Positions 19,560-29,201 of a stretch of 64,000 nt of DNA are shown piece by piece. The position numbers and the translations under genes are program-made. This stretch comes from Marivirga lumbricoides (lineage in GTDB: Bacteria > Bacteroidota > Bacteroidia > Cytophagales > Cyclobacteriaceae): NCBI RefSeq assembly GCF_014636295.1, contig NZ_BMEC01000003.1:310001-374000 (forward strand). Reading direction: 5' to 3'. Each line of letters starts with the position of its first letter. Within the stretch, counting starts at the first letter, position 1. A model generated the notes under the pieces. That model was not told the DNA's origin. It saw only the letters and a list, made by a program, of their open reading frames with translations, and did no database searches.

Positions 19560-20654
19560 ATGTTCTATAATTCAAGGGGTGTTTCTATTTTATTGGCTTT
19601 ATCGATTTCCATCGTTACAACTGCCTTTTTAAGCTTGCTGGAAAATATTTCTGATGTAGCTCTTATTCTTACATTTATATTATCCGGCTCAAGCTCCTAT
19701 TTACTAATCTCAATAGTACTGGAATTTCTCTTTTTTAAAGAAATAAATAAGATTTACGATGTTTTTAATAAACTAGGGGAAAAAGATTATTCTTTTGTGG
19801 AGGAAATGGAGGAGAAGAAATCACTCAACCCCCTTAAGAAGATAAACCAGGAAATTTACTCCTATGCTGCCATTAAGCAACAGGAAATTGAGGAGCTAAA
19901 AAGAATGGCGGCTTACCGCAGAGAGTTTTTAGCAGATGTTTCGCATGAGTTAAAAACACCTATCTTTGCCGCCCAGGGATTTGTTTATACTTTATTGGAT
20001 GGTGCTGTAAAGGACAAGGCAGTGCGTGGGAAATTTCTGAAAAAAGCTGCCAAAAGCCTGGATGGCCTGGAAATGCTGGTGAATGACCTCCTCACTTTGT
20101 CTCATATAGAAGCCGGTGAAATTAAAATGCACTTCGAAACTTTTAACCTCCTTTCACTTATGGAGGATGTTTTCGATCAATTTGAGGGCAAAGCAGACAA
20201 GAAAAGCATTGATTTGCAGTTTGATAAAGCATATACCAAGGAAATTGAAGTATATGCTGATTACCACAGGATTTACCAGGTAATGCTTAACCTAATTTCC
20301 AATGCTATTAAATATTCAGAGGACAATACAAAAGTGATTGTAGGCTTTGAAATAAAATCCAGTGAAGTGGAGATTTCTGTGCGAGATCATGGAACAGGTA
20401 TTTCACCCGATCATATCAAGAGAATCTTTGAAAGATTTTACAGGATTGATAAAAGCAGATCGAAGGACAGGGGAGGTACAGGGCTTGGCCTGGCTATCGT
20501 AAAACATATAGTGGAGGCGCATGGCTCATCGGTTACAGTTACCAGTTCCCTGGGCAAAGGATCTACTTTTAGTTTCAAGTTGCCAAAAAAGGCCCGGCAA
20601 AAAGATAAAGCAGAAAAGGCATCACAAAAAACAAAGTTGCCTGAAGTGAAGTAG
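19560..20654 (+). CDS. Sensor histidine kinase (PhoR-like)
   Basis: This protein has about 364 residues: two N-terminal membrane helices with almost no periplasmic loop, a short linker, a HisKA domain (FLADVSHELKTPIFA, phospho-His) and a HATPase domain (NLISNAIKYS, DHGTGI, GGTGLGLAIVKH). I chose ATG at 19560; a TTG at 19545 in frame is less likely because it overlaps a TATATTTG -7-like box (19540-19547). The missing sensor loop suggests membrane or cytoplasmic sensing. It partners the regulator 20 bases upstream. The C-terminus is Lys-rich (KKARQKDKAEK). Confidence 0.93.
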   Translation: MFYNSRGVSILLALSISIVTTAFLSLLENISDVALILTFILSGSSSYLLISIVLEFLFFKEINKIYDVFNKLGEKDYSFVEEMEEKKSLNPLKKINQEIYSYAAIKQQEIEELKRMAAYRREFLADVSHELKTPIFAAQGFVYTLLDGAVKDKAVRGKFLKKAAKSLDGLEMLVNDLLTLSHIEAGEIKMHFETFNLLSLMEDVFDQFEGKADKKSIDLQFDKAYTKEIEVYADYHRIYQVMLNLISNAIKYSEDNTKVIVGFEIKSSEVEISVRDHGTGISPDHIKRIFERFYRIDKSRSKDRGGTGLGLAIVKHIVEAHGSSVTVTSSLGKGSTFSFKLPKKARQKDKAEKASQKTKLPEVK

Positions 20655-20671
20655 CAGTTTAAAAGCAAGAT

Positions 20672-21388
20672 ATGTACATTAACTCTTTGAAAACACTGAT
20701 TCTTGCAGAGTCAGACGATTATATTTTTATTAATAAACCACCTTTTTTTTCCACACTTTCGGATCGCTACGATACTATTACAATCTTGTCACTTGCTAAG
20801 GAGTATTGGGATGATGCGCAGATCTGCCATCGCCTTGACAAAGAAACCTCTGGAATTTTGCTGATAGCTAAAAATCCGGAAGCTTATAGAAATGCAGCTA
20901 TCCAGTTCGAAAAGCGGCAGGTAGTAAAAAAATATCATGCCATTGCTGATGGTATACATCAGTTTAAAGAAGAGGAGGTAGACCTGCCACTTCATATCAC
21001 TTCTTCAGGCTATGTAAAAGTGTCACATAAAAAGGGAAAGGCGGCCAAAACCGTTTTCAATACGCTGGAAGCATATAAAAAGCACACTTTGGTGGAATGT
21101 TTACCGGAATCGGGTAGAATGCATCAGATTAGAGTACACCTGGCAGCTATTAAAGCTTCCATCTCAGGAGATGAGGCATATGGCGGAACGCCATTGCTAT
21201 TATCGGAGTTTAAAAAGAAATACCATTCAGGAAAGGAATCAGAAGAATTGCCTATTATGAAGAGGTTTGCTTTACATGCTGTTCAATTGGGACTCACCGA
21301 CTTAGCCGGTAATTTTATTTCTTATGAAGCACCTTACCCTAAAGATTTTGCGGTAGCGGTAAAGCAATTGGAAAAAAATAAGCATTAA
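20672..21388 (+). CDS. RluA family pseudouridine synthase
   Basis: This 238-residue RNA pseudouridine synthase isomerises specific uridines in rRNA or tRNA. The catalytic motif HRLDKETSGILLIAK (Asp about residue 56) and the later GRMHQIRVHLAAI are characteristic of the RluA/RluC/RluD family. There is no S4 domain, as in RluA-type enzymes. It begins 18 bases after the kinase gene on the same strand. The modified position cannot be told. Confidence 0.93.
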   Translation: MYINSLKTLILAESDDYIFINKPPFFSTLSDRYDTITILSLAKEYWDDAQICHRLDKETSGILLIAKNPEAYRNAAIQFEKRQVVKKYHAIADGIHQFKEEEVDLPLHITSSGYVKVSHKKGKAAKTVFNTLEAYKKHTLVECLPESGRMHQIRVHLAAIKASISGDEAYGGTPLLLSEFKKKYHSGKESEELPIMKRFALHAVQLGLTDLAGNFISYEAPYPKDFAVAVKQLEKNKH

Positions 21389-21432
21389 AGCGTGCTTTTG
21401 CAGTCAATTCATACTAATTTTTCCATAGAGTG

Positions 21433-21463
21433 TTGCATTTAAATTATTAAGCTTCTATCTTTG
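21433..21463 (+). promoter_or_regulatory. Promoter of the rplM-rpsI-rpsB operon
   Basis: TTG at 21433-21435, 20 bases, TATCTTTG at 21456-21463: both boxes and spacing are consensus. The predicted start near 21470 leaves a leader of about 90 bases before rplM, long enough for autoregulation, though no known leader structure was recognised. Confidence 0.8.
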
Positions 21464-21559
21464 TGTCCCATTTAGAGGGAAGTATGCCTTATTTAGTCTT
21501 ATACATAACTCTAAAAGGCTTATTTATAAGAAGTTAAGAACAATCAAAAAGAAAAAATA

Positions 21560-22003
21560 GTGGATACGCTTAGTTACAAAACCATCTCGGCAAATAACGC
21601 TACTGTAAACAAAGACTGGATCGTAGTAGATGCAGCGGGTAAAGTTTTAGGTAGGTTTGCAAGTGATGTAGCAAAATTAATCCGAGGAAAACATAAGCCC
21701 GGCTATACTCCTAATGTGGATTGTGGGGATAATGTGATTGTAATCAATGCTGATAAGATCATATTAACTGGTAAGAAATGGGATGATAGAGTTTACCAAA
21801 GGTATACTGGCTATCCGGGTGGACAGCGTGATACAACTCCTCGTCAGTTAAAAGCTAAATCTTCTGCTTTATTAGTAGAAAGATCAGTAAGAGGAATGTT
21901 ACCTAAAAACAGATTAGGTAGAGAGTTGTTTAGAAACCTTTATGTATATGAAGGCGCTGAGCACCAGCATGAGGCACAAAAACCAACAATTAAAGAAATC
22001 TAA
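21560..22003 (+). CDS. rplM: 50S ribosomal protein L13
   Basis: This 147-residue large-subunit protein has WIVVDAAGKVLGRFAS, a lysine-rich binding region (GKHKPGYTPNVDCGDNV) and RGMLPKNRLGRELFRNLYVY, all diagnostic of L13. The start is GTG at 21560, because no ATG lies before the conserved N-terminus in frame. It is the first gene of an L13-S9-S2 operon, the usual order in Bacteroidota. Confidence 0.97.
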   Translation: MDTLSYKTISANNATVNKDWIVVDAAGKVLGRFASDVAKLIRGKHKPGYTPNVDCGDNVIVINADKIILTGKKWDDRVYQRYTGYPGGQRDTTPRQLKAKSSALLVERSVRGMLPKNRLGRELFRNLYVYEGAEHQHEAQKPTIKEI

Positions 22004-22014
22004 AAATATAATAG

Positions 22015-22401
22015 ATGGAAGTTATAAATACCATTGGTAGAAGAAAAACATCTGTTGCCCGTTTGTTCTTACAATCAGGCAAAGGAAGCATTACTGTGAA
22101 TTCAAAAGACTTCAAAGTTTATTTTCCTACTGAAATTTTACAAGCAATTGTACAGCAACCTTTAGCTACTTCTAATGTTGAAGGTTCTTTCGATTTAAAA
22201 GTTAATGTAGATGGTGGTGGCCCTGCAGGACAAGCTGAAGCTGTTCGTTTGGCTATTTCCCGTGCTTTGTGCGAGGTTGATCCCGAAAACAGACCTGCAT
22301 TAAAGAAAGAAGGATTTCTTACAAGAGACCCAAGAATGGTTGAGCGTAAGAAGTACGGAAGAAGAAAAGCAAGGAAGAAATTCCAGTTTAGCAAGCGTTA
22401 A
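22015..22401 (+). CDS. rpsI: 30S ribosomal protein S9
   Basis: This 128-residue protein ends in the signature tail [17 protein letters not shown], which reaches the ribosomal P site. [20 protein letters not shown] at the N-terminus is typical. It follows rplM by 11 bases and is certainly co-transcribed. Confidence 0.98.
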   Translation: MEVINTIGRRKTSVARLFLQSGKGSITVNSKDFKVYFPTEILQAIVQQPLATSNVEGSFDLKVNVDGGGPAGQAEAVRLAISRALCEVDPENRPALKKEGFLTRDPRMVERKKYGRRKARKKFQFSKR

Positions 22402-22431
22402 TCAATACATACTTAATAAATATAAATTTCT

Positions 22432-23208
22432 ATGGCAAAGCTTGAGTACAAAGACTTACTGGAAGCTGGTGTACATTTCGGACACTTAACAAGAAAATGG
22501 GATCCAAGAATGGCTCCTTACATTTTTATGGAGCGTAATGGCATCCATATTATTGACTTGAACAAAACATTGGCAGCTCTTGATGAGGCTTGTCACGCTA
22601 TTAAGCAACATGTACGTTCTGGTAAAAAAGTAATGTTTGTTGCAACTAAAAAGCAGGCACAAGACATCGTGCAGGAAGAAGCTAAAAGGTTGAACATGCC
22701 TTACGTTACTGACAGATGGTTGGGTGGTATGATGACCAACTTTGCAACTATCCGTAAGTCATTAAAAAAATTGTCAGGTATTGATAAGCTAATGAAAGAA
22801 GAAGCTTATTTAAACCTTGCAAAAAGAGAGCGTTTAATGATTCAGCGTGAGCGTGAAAAATTAGAGCGTATCTTAGGAGGTATCAGCGACTTAAATCGTT
22901 TGCCTTCAGCACTTTTCGTAGTGGATATCAAAAGAGAACACATCGCTATTAAAGAAGCACAGAAATTAAATATTCCTGTTTTCGCAATGGTTGATACTAA
23001 CTCTGATCCTACCCAGGTTGATTATCCAATTCCGGCAAATGATGATGCGTGGAAATCAATCAGTATCATCTTGAAAACTTTCGGTAAAGCAATTGAAGAA
23101 GGTTTAATGGAAAGAAAAGCTGAGAAGGATGATGCTAAAATGAAACAAGCAGAGGAAGAGAAAAAGGCAGTTGACACCAAAGAGGAGTCCAAGGAATCAG
23201 CTGAATAA
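22432..23208 (+). CDS. rpsB: 30S ribosomal protein S2
   Basis: This 258-residue protein has LLEAGVHFGHLTRKWDPRMAPYIF, DRWLGGMMTNFATI and VFAMVDTNSDPTQVDYPIPANDD, all S2 signatures. The last 30 residues are a charged tail. It is the third gene of the rplM operon, 30 bases after rpsI, and is followed by a terminator before tsf. Confidence 0.98.
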   Translation: MAKLEYKDLLEAGVHFGHLTRKWDPRMAPYIFMERNGIHIIDLNKTLAALDEACHAIKQHVRSGKKVMFVATKKQAQDIVQEEAKRLNMPYVTDRWLGGMMTNFATIRKSLKKLSGIDKLMKEEAYLNLAKRERLMIQREREKLERILGGISDLNRLPSALFVVDIKREHIAIKEAQKLNIPVFAMVDTNSDPTQVDYPIPANDDAWKSISIILKTFGKAIEEGLMERKAEKDDAKMKQAEEEKKAVDTKEESKESAE

Positions 23209-23241
23209 GTTATCTCAAACTAATAATATTGAGTAATGAAA

Positions 23242-23281
23242 AATTGAACATTGGGCTAGCTTCGATGTTCAATTTTTTTTT
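23242..23281 (+). terminator. Intrinsic terminator between rpsB and tsf
   Basis: ATTGAACAT and ATGTTCAAT pair over a 13-base loop, followed by nine T. It may separate or attenuate tsf expression relative to the ribosomal genes. Confidence 0.8.
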
Positions 23282-23332
23282 ACGATCACTTTCAAGTAAA
23301 CAAAAAATATAAACCATTAAAATTTATCAAGC

Positions 23333-24163
23333 ATGGCTATTACAGCACAAGAAGTAAATAAGCTTAGACAAATGACAGGTGCCGGAATGATGGACTGTAA
23401 GAAGGCACTTACAGAAGCCGATGGTGACTTCGACAAAGCAATTGAAATCCTTAGAAAAAAAGGACAAAAATTATCAGAGAAAAGAGCTGACAGAGAAACC
23501 TCTGAAGGAAACGTATTCATTAAAACCAATGCAGATAGCACTGAAGCTTTTTTGATTACATTAACTTGTGAAACTGACTTTGTTGCTAAAAATGAAGATT
23601 TTCAAAATCTTGGAAAGCAAATAATTGAGTTAGTAGCTGACAAAAAGCCTGCTTCTTTGGAAGAATTAAAAGCTTTACCATTAGACAATACTACTGTTCA
23701 GGAAAAAGTGGTAGAGAACATTGGTAAAATTGGCGAAAAACTTGAGATCAGTGACTATGAGCATATCACAGGTGAGAAAGTAGTTTCTTACGTGCATGCA
23801 GGAAGTAAATTAGGAGTTTTAGTAGCTTTAAAAAATACTGGTGGTGTTGATGTTGCTGAAGCAGGTAGAGATGTTGCTATGCAAATTGCTGCTATGAACC
23901 CGGTTGCTGTAGATAAAGAAGGCGTTGATTCTTCAGTAATTGAAAAAGAAATAGAAATAGGTAAAGAAACTGCACGTCAGGAAGGTAAGCCGGAAGAAAT
24001 GCTTGAAAAAATTGCTCAAGGTAAATTGAACAAGTTTTTCAAAGAAAATACATTATTAAGCCAGGCTTTCGTGAAGGATAATAAATTATCTATCGCACAA
24101 TACCTGGATAGCGTAAATAAAGGAATGACTGTTGCTACTTTCAAAAGAGTTGCAATCGGTTAA
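23333..24163 (+). CDS. tsf: Elongation factor Ts
   Basis: This 276-residue guanine-nucleotide exchange factor for EF-Tu has an N-terminal UBA-like domain VNKLRQMTGAGMMDCKKALTEADGDFDKAIEIL. It continues with the EF-Tu contact motif TLTCETDFVAKNEDF and the dimerisation region IAAMNPVAVDKEGV. Length and order after rpsB are normal. Confidence 0.98.
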   Translation: MAITAQEVNKLRQMTGAGMMDCKKALTEADGDFDKAIEILRKKGQKLSEKRADRETSEGNVFIKTNADSTEAFLITLTCETDFVAKNEDFQNLGKQIIELVADKKPASLEELKALPLDNTTVQEKVVENIGKIGEKLEISDYEHITGEKVVSYVHAGSKLGVLVALKNTGGVDVAEAGRDVAMQIAAMNPVAVDKEGVDSSVIEKEIEIGKETARQEGKPEEMLEKIAQGKLNKFFKENTLLSQAFVKDNKLSIAQYLDSVNKGMTVATFKRVAIG

Positions 24164-24191
24164 TTGCCAAATCCAAATAGTTTAGTTTAAA

Positions 24192-24217
24192 GAGGCTCCT
24201 TTCAGGAGCCTTTTTTA
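24192..24217 (+). terminator. Terminator of tsf
   Basis: AGGCTCCT, loop TTC, AGGAGCCT, then TTTTT, about 30 bases past the tsf stop. Confidence 0.85.
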
Positions 24218-24319
24218 TTGGCTCATTTTCCTAAATATAGGAAGTTAAGTGCTTAATTAGAAAGGTATTTGTATACGAGCTATGGATATAAAATGAAAGA
24301 TATCTAATTAATAATCAAC

Positions 24320-24940
24320 TCATTTTAAAAAGCTGGTAACCACTTCCTCCGGAATAGTTTTAAGATCTTCTTCTGTGTCAATGTCTGTGAGAGCTTGCAA
24401 CTTACTAAAGCTTAAATGAAGCTTTCTGAAATCTTTTTCAGTTTCAAGACAAACACTATCAGTACTCCATTCTTTGTTCTCAAATACTTCAGTAATAAGG
24501 TGGTTCATGCCAAGCAAATAATAACCTCCATCGGTGCTGGGGCCTATTACAGCATCTTTATTTTGTAATGCTTCAAAGGCTTTATCAATTATTGAGGTAT
24601 CCAATTTATAGCAGTCACTTCCTATAATGCAGACGGATGTATACCCTTGCTGAAATGCTTCTGAAAAGGCTGCGGACATTTTGCTTCCTAAGTCCCCATT
24701 TATCTGAATCCCTTTATTAAATCGCTCATTCTCAGGCCATAGATCGTTCTTGTCTATAAAGGAAGAGTAATAGATAGCTTTGTTCGCTTTAGCAGGGGTC
24801 ACTACTTCAAGCGTTCTTTCAAGCATTTTCTCGTAAAATCGCAGGGCTTTTTCATCTCCCACAGTGGCAGCAAGCCTGGTTTTACACTTTCCTAATTCAG
24901 GATTTTTAACAAATATAATCAGGAGCCTTTTATCAGTCAT
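24320..24940 (-). CDS. DUF2064 (TIGR04282-type) glycosyltransferase-like protein
   Basis: This protein of about 206 residues has a nucleotide-sugar transferase fold. Markers are LLIIFVKNPELGKCKTRLA at the N-terminus, CIIGSDCYKLDTSIIDKAF, and GPSTDGGYYLLGMN, characteristic of the DUF2064/'transferase 1' family. I chose ATG at 24940 over an upstream ATG because the family motif begins right there; this start overlaps the end of the rhodanese gene by eight bases. The gene is the last of a five-gene minus-strand operon. The reaction of the family is not known. Confidence 0.82.
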   Translation of the reverse strand: MTDKRLLIIFVKNPELGKCKTRLAATVGDEKALRFYEKMLERTLEVVTPAKANKAIYYSSFIDKNDLWPENERFNKGIQINGDLGSKMSAAFSEAFQQGYTSVCIIGSDCYKLDTSIIDKAFEALQNKDAVIGPSTDGGYYLLGMNHLITEVFENKEWSTDSVCLETEKDFRKLHLSFSKLQALTDIDTEEDLKTIPEEVVTSFLK

Positions 24941-25436
24941 ACACTTTAATTGCTTTATCATCCTCAAGCCATCTGCCCCACAACCTATTGTAAGCATGAA
25001 CTTCTTCTGTTATTTTATCCTCTTTGTATACAGGATAGCCTTCATTTTTCCATTGGAAGATACCTCCATACAAATTATAGACGTTTTTATATCCTCTTTC
25101 CAGTAGCTTTTCACCTATTCTTTCACTTCTGTAGCCTACCGAGCAGTATATGATGATTGGTTTTTCTTTATCAGCCTGCTGAAACTGATCTACTTTAAAT
25201 TTATCATAATTGACGAACTCTGCATCTTTTATATGGCTTACTTTATATTCTTCAGGCGATCTTGTATCGAGAATAGTAAGGTTATCAATTGCTCTTAATG
25301 AATCTAATTGAGCAGGCTTAATAGTAGGTACTGTTTTTTTATATAAAGAATTCAGTTTCTGATCGTAAGTCTGCTGACCACAAGCCAGGAGTGTATTCAG
25401 AAAGGAAAAAAGTAATATTTTCAAGAATATTTTCAT
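24933..25436 (-). CDS. Rhodanese-domain lipoprotein
   Basis: This 167-residue protein has a lipoprotein signal (FLKILLFSFLNTLLACGQQ, lipobox Cys) and a single rhodanese domain, with the active-site loop IIYCSVGYRSERIGEKL and the preceding NLTILDTRSPEEYKVSHI. Such domains carry sulfur on the Cys, or serve redox or binding roles. Its start overlaps the stop of the upstream membrane protein gene by four bases, so the two are translationally coupled. The reason for a periplasmic rhodanese in a glycosyltransferase operon is not clear. Confidence 0.88.
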   Translation of the reverse strand: MKIFLKILLFSFLNTLLACGQQTYDQKLNSLYKKTVPTIKPAQLDSLRAIDNLTILDTRSPEEYKVSHIKDAEFVNYDKFKVDQFQQADKEKPIIIYCSVGYRSERIGEKLLERGYKNVYNLYGGIFQWKNEGYPVYKEDKITEEVHAYNRLWGRWLEDDKAIKVYD

Positions 25437-26737
25437 TTTAAATGATAAAGCGGAACCATTTTTCTTTTTCGTATTATTTCAAATACGATGAAACCAAACA
25501 ACAAGATGTACTCCAGAAAAGTTATCCATAAGTTTTCATCAAATCCGGATTTTGTATAACCAATATAAGTGAAGAAAATGAGAAATGTCCATACAATAGG
25601 AAATTTGTATTCTGAGAGAATACCGAATACAACTAATGGAAGGCAATACCATGGGTGTAGTGTGGTAGCAAATAAACAATAGAAAAGCCAGGTCCATAAA
25701 AACCGCTCGGAGAGTTGGGTAGATTCTTTGGCCAGCAGATTATATAGTATTATACTAAAGGCCGTTAAGATACCCATTAATGGACCAGCTATGGCAATAA
25801 TATTATAGCCTTTTTGCCAGAATCCTATTTCTCTAACCAGATAATAGATACTTGCATTAAATTCAAAAGACTTAAAATAAAGGGCTGAACTTGTGAATAT
25901 CCCATTAAAAACTTCTAAAAAAAAGAGAGGTAGAAGAGTGAATAAAGCAATGAGTATTGAAATCAAACAATATTGAACCCAATAATTTAATTTGATTTTT
26001 TTTAAGTACCCCCATAACAGAATAAGCGGGATTAGCTTAAAAGAGATAGCTAAGCCAGTAGCTATTGCACTTTTTTTGAGTTTGTGCTGGTTAAAGTAAA
26101 AAATTGCCAGCACTGCAAAAAATATGACAAAAGCTTCAAAGTGCAGGTTTCCGGACAATTCAAGGACTACCAGAGGGTTTAATGCATACCAGATCACATA
26201 TTTGGGATTTAAATCATACTGTTTTAATACTTTAGGTAGTAAAATCAAGGTGCCAACTTCAGCTAGTAAAATGAATAGCCTGATGATAATAATACTACCT
26301 AATGTGGTGTTAGCAAATGCAGCTATATAAAAGATTAATTGATTAACAGGAGGGTAAATAGTATAGTATTCTGGTGAATTTAGTTTATTAAATAGCGGTT
26401 GGGATAAATCGGAATAGCCTAAATTGACAGCTTCAAAAGGAAGCATGGCGTAACTGTCTAATCCATTGAGCCACATTTTTCCGTCCCAAATAAAACGAAA
26501 AACATCTTCAGATAAATTAGGAACCAAGAGCAGCAAGCTTAGGCGGAATACAATGGCAAAGCCTGTTATGTAATTTATGGTAAAATTTTCTTTTGCATTA
26601 GAAATCAATAAATACAACCCAAATAGTAAACCGTACTGGCTTAAAAGCAATAAGGATTCATTCCTTTTAGTAAAGTAGGAAATGGTGATGAAAAGAGTGC
26701 CGAGCAACAGAAAAGCTATTTTAGGCAAAATTCTCAT
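25433..26737 (-). CDS. Multispan membrane glycosyltransferase (polyprenyl-phosphate sugar dependent, GT-C type)
   Basis: This 434-residue protein has about 11-12 membrane helices. An early luminal loop, LSEDVFRFIWDGKMWLNGLDSY, resembles the catalytic D-containing loop of GT-C mannosyltransferases, and ATTLHPWYCLPLVVF occurs late. It is likely to transfer a sugar from a polyprenyl-phosphate donor on the outer face of the membrane. The GT2 gene at 28219 of the same operon resembles dolichol-phosphate-mannose synthases and could make that donor. The exact family (GT83, GT87 or DUF2029) is uncertain. Confidence 0.75.
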   Translation of the reverse strand: MRILPKIAFLLLGTLFITISYFTKRNESLLLLSQYGLLFGLYLLISNAKENFTINYITGFAIVFRLSLLLLVPNLSEDVFRFIWDGKMWLNGLDSYAMLPFEAVNLGYSDLSQPLFNKLNSPEYYTIYPPVNQLIFYIAAFANTTLGSIIIIRLFILLAEVGTLILLPKVLKQYDLNPKYVIWYALNPLVVLELSGNLHFEAFVIFFAVLAIFYFNQHKLKKSAIATGLAISFKLIPLILLWGYLKKIKLNYWVQYCLISILIALFTLLPLFFLEVFNGIFTSSALYFKSFEFNASIYYLVREIGFWQKGYNIIAIAGPLMGILTAFSIILYNLLAKESTQLSERFLWTWLFYCLFATTLHPWYCLPLVVFGILSEYKFPIVWTFLIFFTYIGYTKSGFDENLWITFLEYILLFGFIVFEIIRKRKMVPLYHLK

Positions 26738-26742
26738 GTGAA

Positions 26743-28218
26743 TTACTTAACCTTGGGTTTTACCGAATGATAGAAAACCATTGAAAAACCTATCATCAGC
26801 ATAAAGTGGAAAAGGAGCAATCCATAATCCTTTAACTGAATTCCTAAAACTATTCCAAAAGCAAAGTATATAGCCAAAAGTCCTTCCAGTAATGTAAGCC
26901 AGCTAAACTGTAATTTAATGTATCTGTTAGATTTCCAGCTTTGGCCTTTGCCGGATAAATTAAATTTTGGCGTTCGGATAAAAGCTGACTTAATACCCAA
27001 TAAGCCTTCAGCTACAGCTAGTGCATTGTGCAGGGAGAGGCCCATGGAAACGGTGATAAAAACCGGAAATGTTTTGAAAAAATAAGAAGTATGATTTTTT
27101 GGCAAAAGAAACTTATTAGCTACCCAATAAAAAATGCCGATAGAGAAAAAGCCTAGCAAAAATACACTTCCTATCTGAAACAGAAGAGCAAGTTCCGGTC
27201 TGATGCTTTTAATATAGAGCATAGGTAAGCTCAAAAGAGCTGTTACCAAAATAGCAATAAAAATGGAGCTATTGAACAAGTGAAAGAAAGCATGTGTTTT
27301 ATGCGAAAAGCCTATTGGTGATTTTAATATCTTTCCAAAATTCTTTCGTGCAGTTTCTGCCCCACCTTTATTCCAGCGAAATTGCTGTGACTTGATAGCA
27401 GGCATTATGATGGGCAATTCAGCGGGAGACTCTACATCTTCCCGGTAAAGAAATTTCCAGCCTCTTAATTGTGCTCTGTAGCTGAGGTCTAAATCTTCTG
27501 TTAGCGTATCTGCTGACCAGCCTCCTGCATCAATAATGGTTTCTTTCCTCCAAACACCTGCTGTACCATTAAAGTTAATAAAAGAGCCTGCGTGGCTTCT
27601 CCCTACTTGCTCAATGGTGAAATGAGCATCCAGCCCGAACGCCAGCAACCGTGTAAGCAATGAGTAGTTTTTATTCGTATGCCCCCACCGTGTCTGTACT
27701 ACACCAATTTTTTCATTTTTAAATTGTGGCACAGTTTTCCTTAAAAATTGAGGGTCGGGTAGGAAGTCCGCATCGAAAATCGCAATAAATTCAGCATCAG
27801 TCAATTGTAATCCATATTGCAATGCCCCTGCTTTATAACCTTCTCTATTTTGTCTTCTGATCAGTTCGATGGAAAACCCTTTGTTTTTCCATTCCGAGAT
27901 GCTTTTCCGGATGATCTCTGTAGTGTCATCGGTGGAGTCATCTAATACCTGAATGATTAATTTTTCGGTAGGATAATCTAATTCACATACTTTATTGATT
28001 AAATCCTTCACTACGTATCGTTCATTGAAAACGGGTAGCTGTACACATACCTTTGGCCAATTTTGTACAGCTTTATCATGTTGCGGTTCCGGATTGGTGC
28101 TCAACTGTTTTTTGGCTTTTAAATAATGCCAGGTAAGATGTAGTTGGCCCAGGCTAAAAAGAAATATAAAGAGCAGGCTAATGCTATACAACCATATGAC
28201 AATCCACTCCCAAAGCAT
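26743..28218 (-). CDS. Processive-type family 2 glycosyltransferase, membrane bound
   Basis: This 491-residue protein has one N-terminal and about four C-terminal membrane helices. The cytoplasmic GT2 core has VCVQLPVFNERYVVKDLI, DDSTDDT, IFDADFLPDP (DxD), TLTEDLDLSYRAQLRGW (TED) and QQFRWNKGG (QxxRW). This is the signature set of cellulose synthase-like and glucosyl-lipid synthases. In Bacteroidota such proteins are often annotated as cellulose synthase-like or ceramide glucosyltransferase-like. The product is not determined. It abuts the next GT2 gene with no gap. Confidence 0.88.
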   Translation of the reverse strand: MLWEWIVIWLYSISLLFIFLFSLGQLHLTWHYLKAKKQLSTNPEPQHDKAVQNWPKVCVQLPVFNERYVVKDLINKVCELDYPTEKLIIQVLDDSTDDTTEIIRKSISEWKNKGFSIELIRRQNREGYKAGALQYGLQLTDAEFIAIFDADFLPDPQFLRKTVPQFKNEKIGVVQTRWGHTNKNYSLLTRLLAFGLDAHFTIEQVGRSHAGSFINFNGTAGVWRKETIIDAGGWSADTLTEDLDLSYRAQLRGWKFLYREDVESPAELPIIMPAIKSQQFRWNKGGAETARKNFGKILKSPIGFSHKTHAFFHLFNSSIFIAILVTALLSLPMLYIKSIRPELALLFQIGSVFLLGFFSIGIFYWVANKFLLPKNHTSYFFKTFPVFITVSMGLSLHNALAVAEGLLGIKSAFIRTPKFNLSGKGQSWKSNRYIKLQFSWLTLLEGLLAIYFAFGIVLGIQLKDYGLLLFHFMLMIGFSMVFYHSVKPKVK

Positions 28219-28911
28219 TTATAAATATTTAAATATTGTGTACAAAATTTTGTATCCTGCTGAAACTGCTCCCTTAACGGTGCCTGATACCTTAGAAGTT
28301 CCAATACGGTTTTTATAGTTTACAGGTACTTCTGTGCATTTTAGTTTTTGCTTAGCAGCTTTTACCTGCATTTCTACGGTCCACCCATAAGTTTTGTCTG
28401 CCATCTGTAAATCCAGCAAGGCACTGTACTTTATTGCCCTAAAAGGACCTAAGTCGGTAAACCGATAATTGTAAAATAATTTTAGCAGCCGTGTGGCAAG
28501 CCAGTTTCCAAATACCTGAGGGAATGTCATGGAGCCACTGTCCCGGTTGCCTAGTGCTCTGGAGCCGATTACCATATCCACATTATCTTCAATAATAGGC
28601 TTTACCAGTAAAGGGAGTTCTTCGGGGTAGTCTGAAAAATCAGCATCAAGAAAAACTACAATGTCCGGAGTTACCTCCATTTTCTTCAGGTAACCAATAC
28701 CTTTGAGGCAGGCATTTCCATATCCTTTTATCGGCTGATCAATTACCAAAGCTCCTTCTTTTTCGGCTGCATAGCGAGTTTCATCAGTAGAAGCATTGTT
28801 TACTACTATAATAGTATCTACCCATTCTTTTGGGATAGCCTTTACTACAAGACCTACAGCATTTTCTTCATTAAATGCAGGGATAATAACTGATATTTTC
28901 GGACGTACCAT
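28219..28911 (-). CDS. Family 2 glycosyltransferase, polyprenyl-phosphate sugar synthase-like
   Basis: This 230-residue soluble GT2 has ISVIIPAFNEENAVGLVV, VVNNASTDETRYAAE, DIVVFLDADFSDYP (DxD) and FTDLGPFRAIKYSALLDL, similar to DPM1-like enzymes that make polyprenyl-phosphate-mannose or -glucose. It is the first gene of the minus-strand operon to 24320. A TACCTTTG -7 box at 28928-28935 sits about 17 bases before the start. It probably supplies the lipid donor for the GT-C enzyme at 25433. Confidence 0.88.
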   Translation of the reverse strand: MVRPKISVIIPAFNEENAVGLVVKAIPKEWVDTIIVVNNASTDETRYAAEKEGALVIDQPIKGYGNACLKGIGYLKKMEVTPDIVVFLDADFSDYPEELPLLVKPIIEDNVDMVIGSRALGNRDSGSMTFPQVFGNWLATRLLKLFYNYRFTDLGPFRAIKYSALLDLQMADKTYGWTVEMQVKAAKQKLKCTEVPVNYKNRIGTSKVSGTVKGAVSAGYKILYTIFKYL

Positions 28912-29201
28912 TGCTGAATTAAGGGTGCAAAGGTACTAATTCACCTATTTTATAATGTCCTTATTTCGACAAATATTATTAATTAAAGAAAACACATTTT
29001 CAATCACCTGGAGAATAGGGTCTCTTCAGAGAAGGAAAAATAAGAATTCCACCAATTTGGCGTAAGTATAAGGCTTAAAGCGGGAGATCACCGCTATTAT
29101 GTCAGTTTAGTTGATTTAATCTGTCAATATGGCTTAAACGTAAGCTCCAAAGCTTTTGGAATATTATTTGATGTTTAAACAGCAAATAAGAAATAAAAGC
29201 A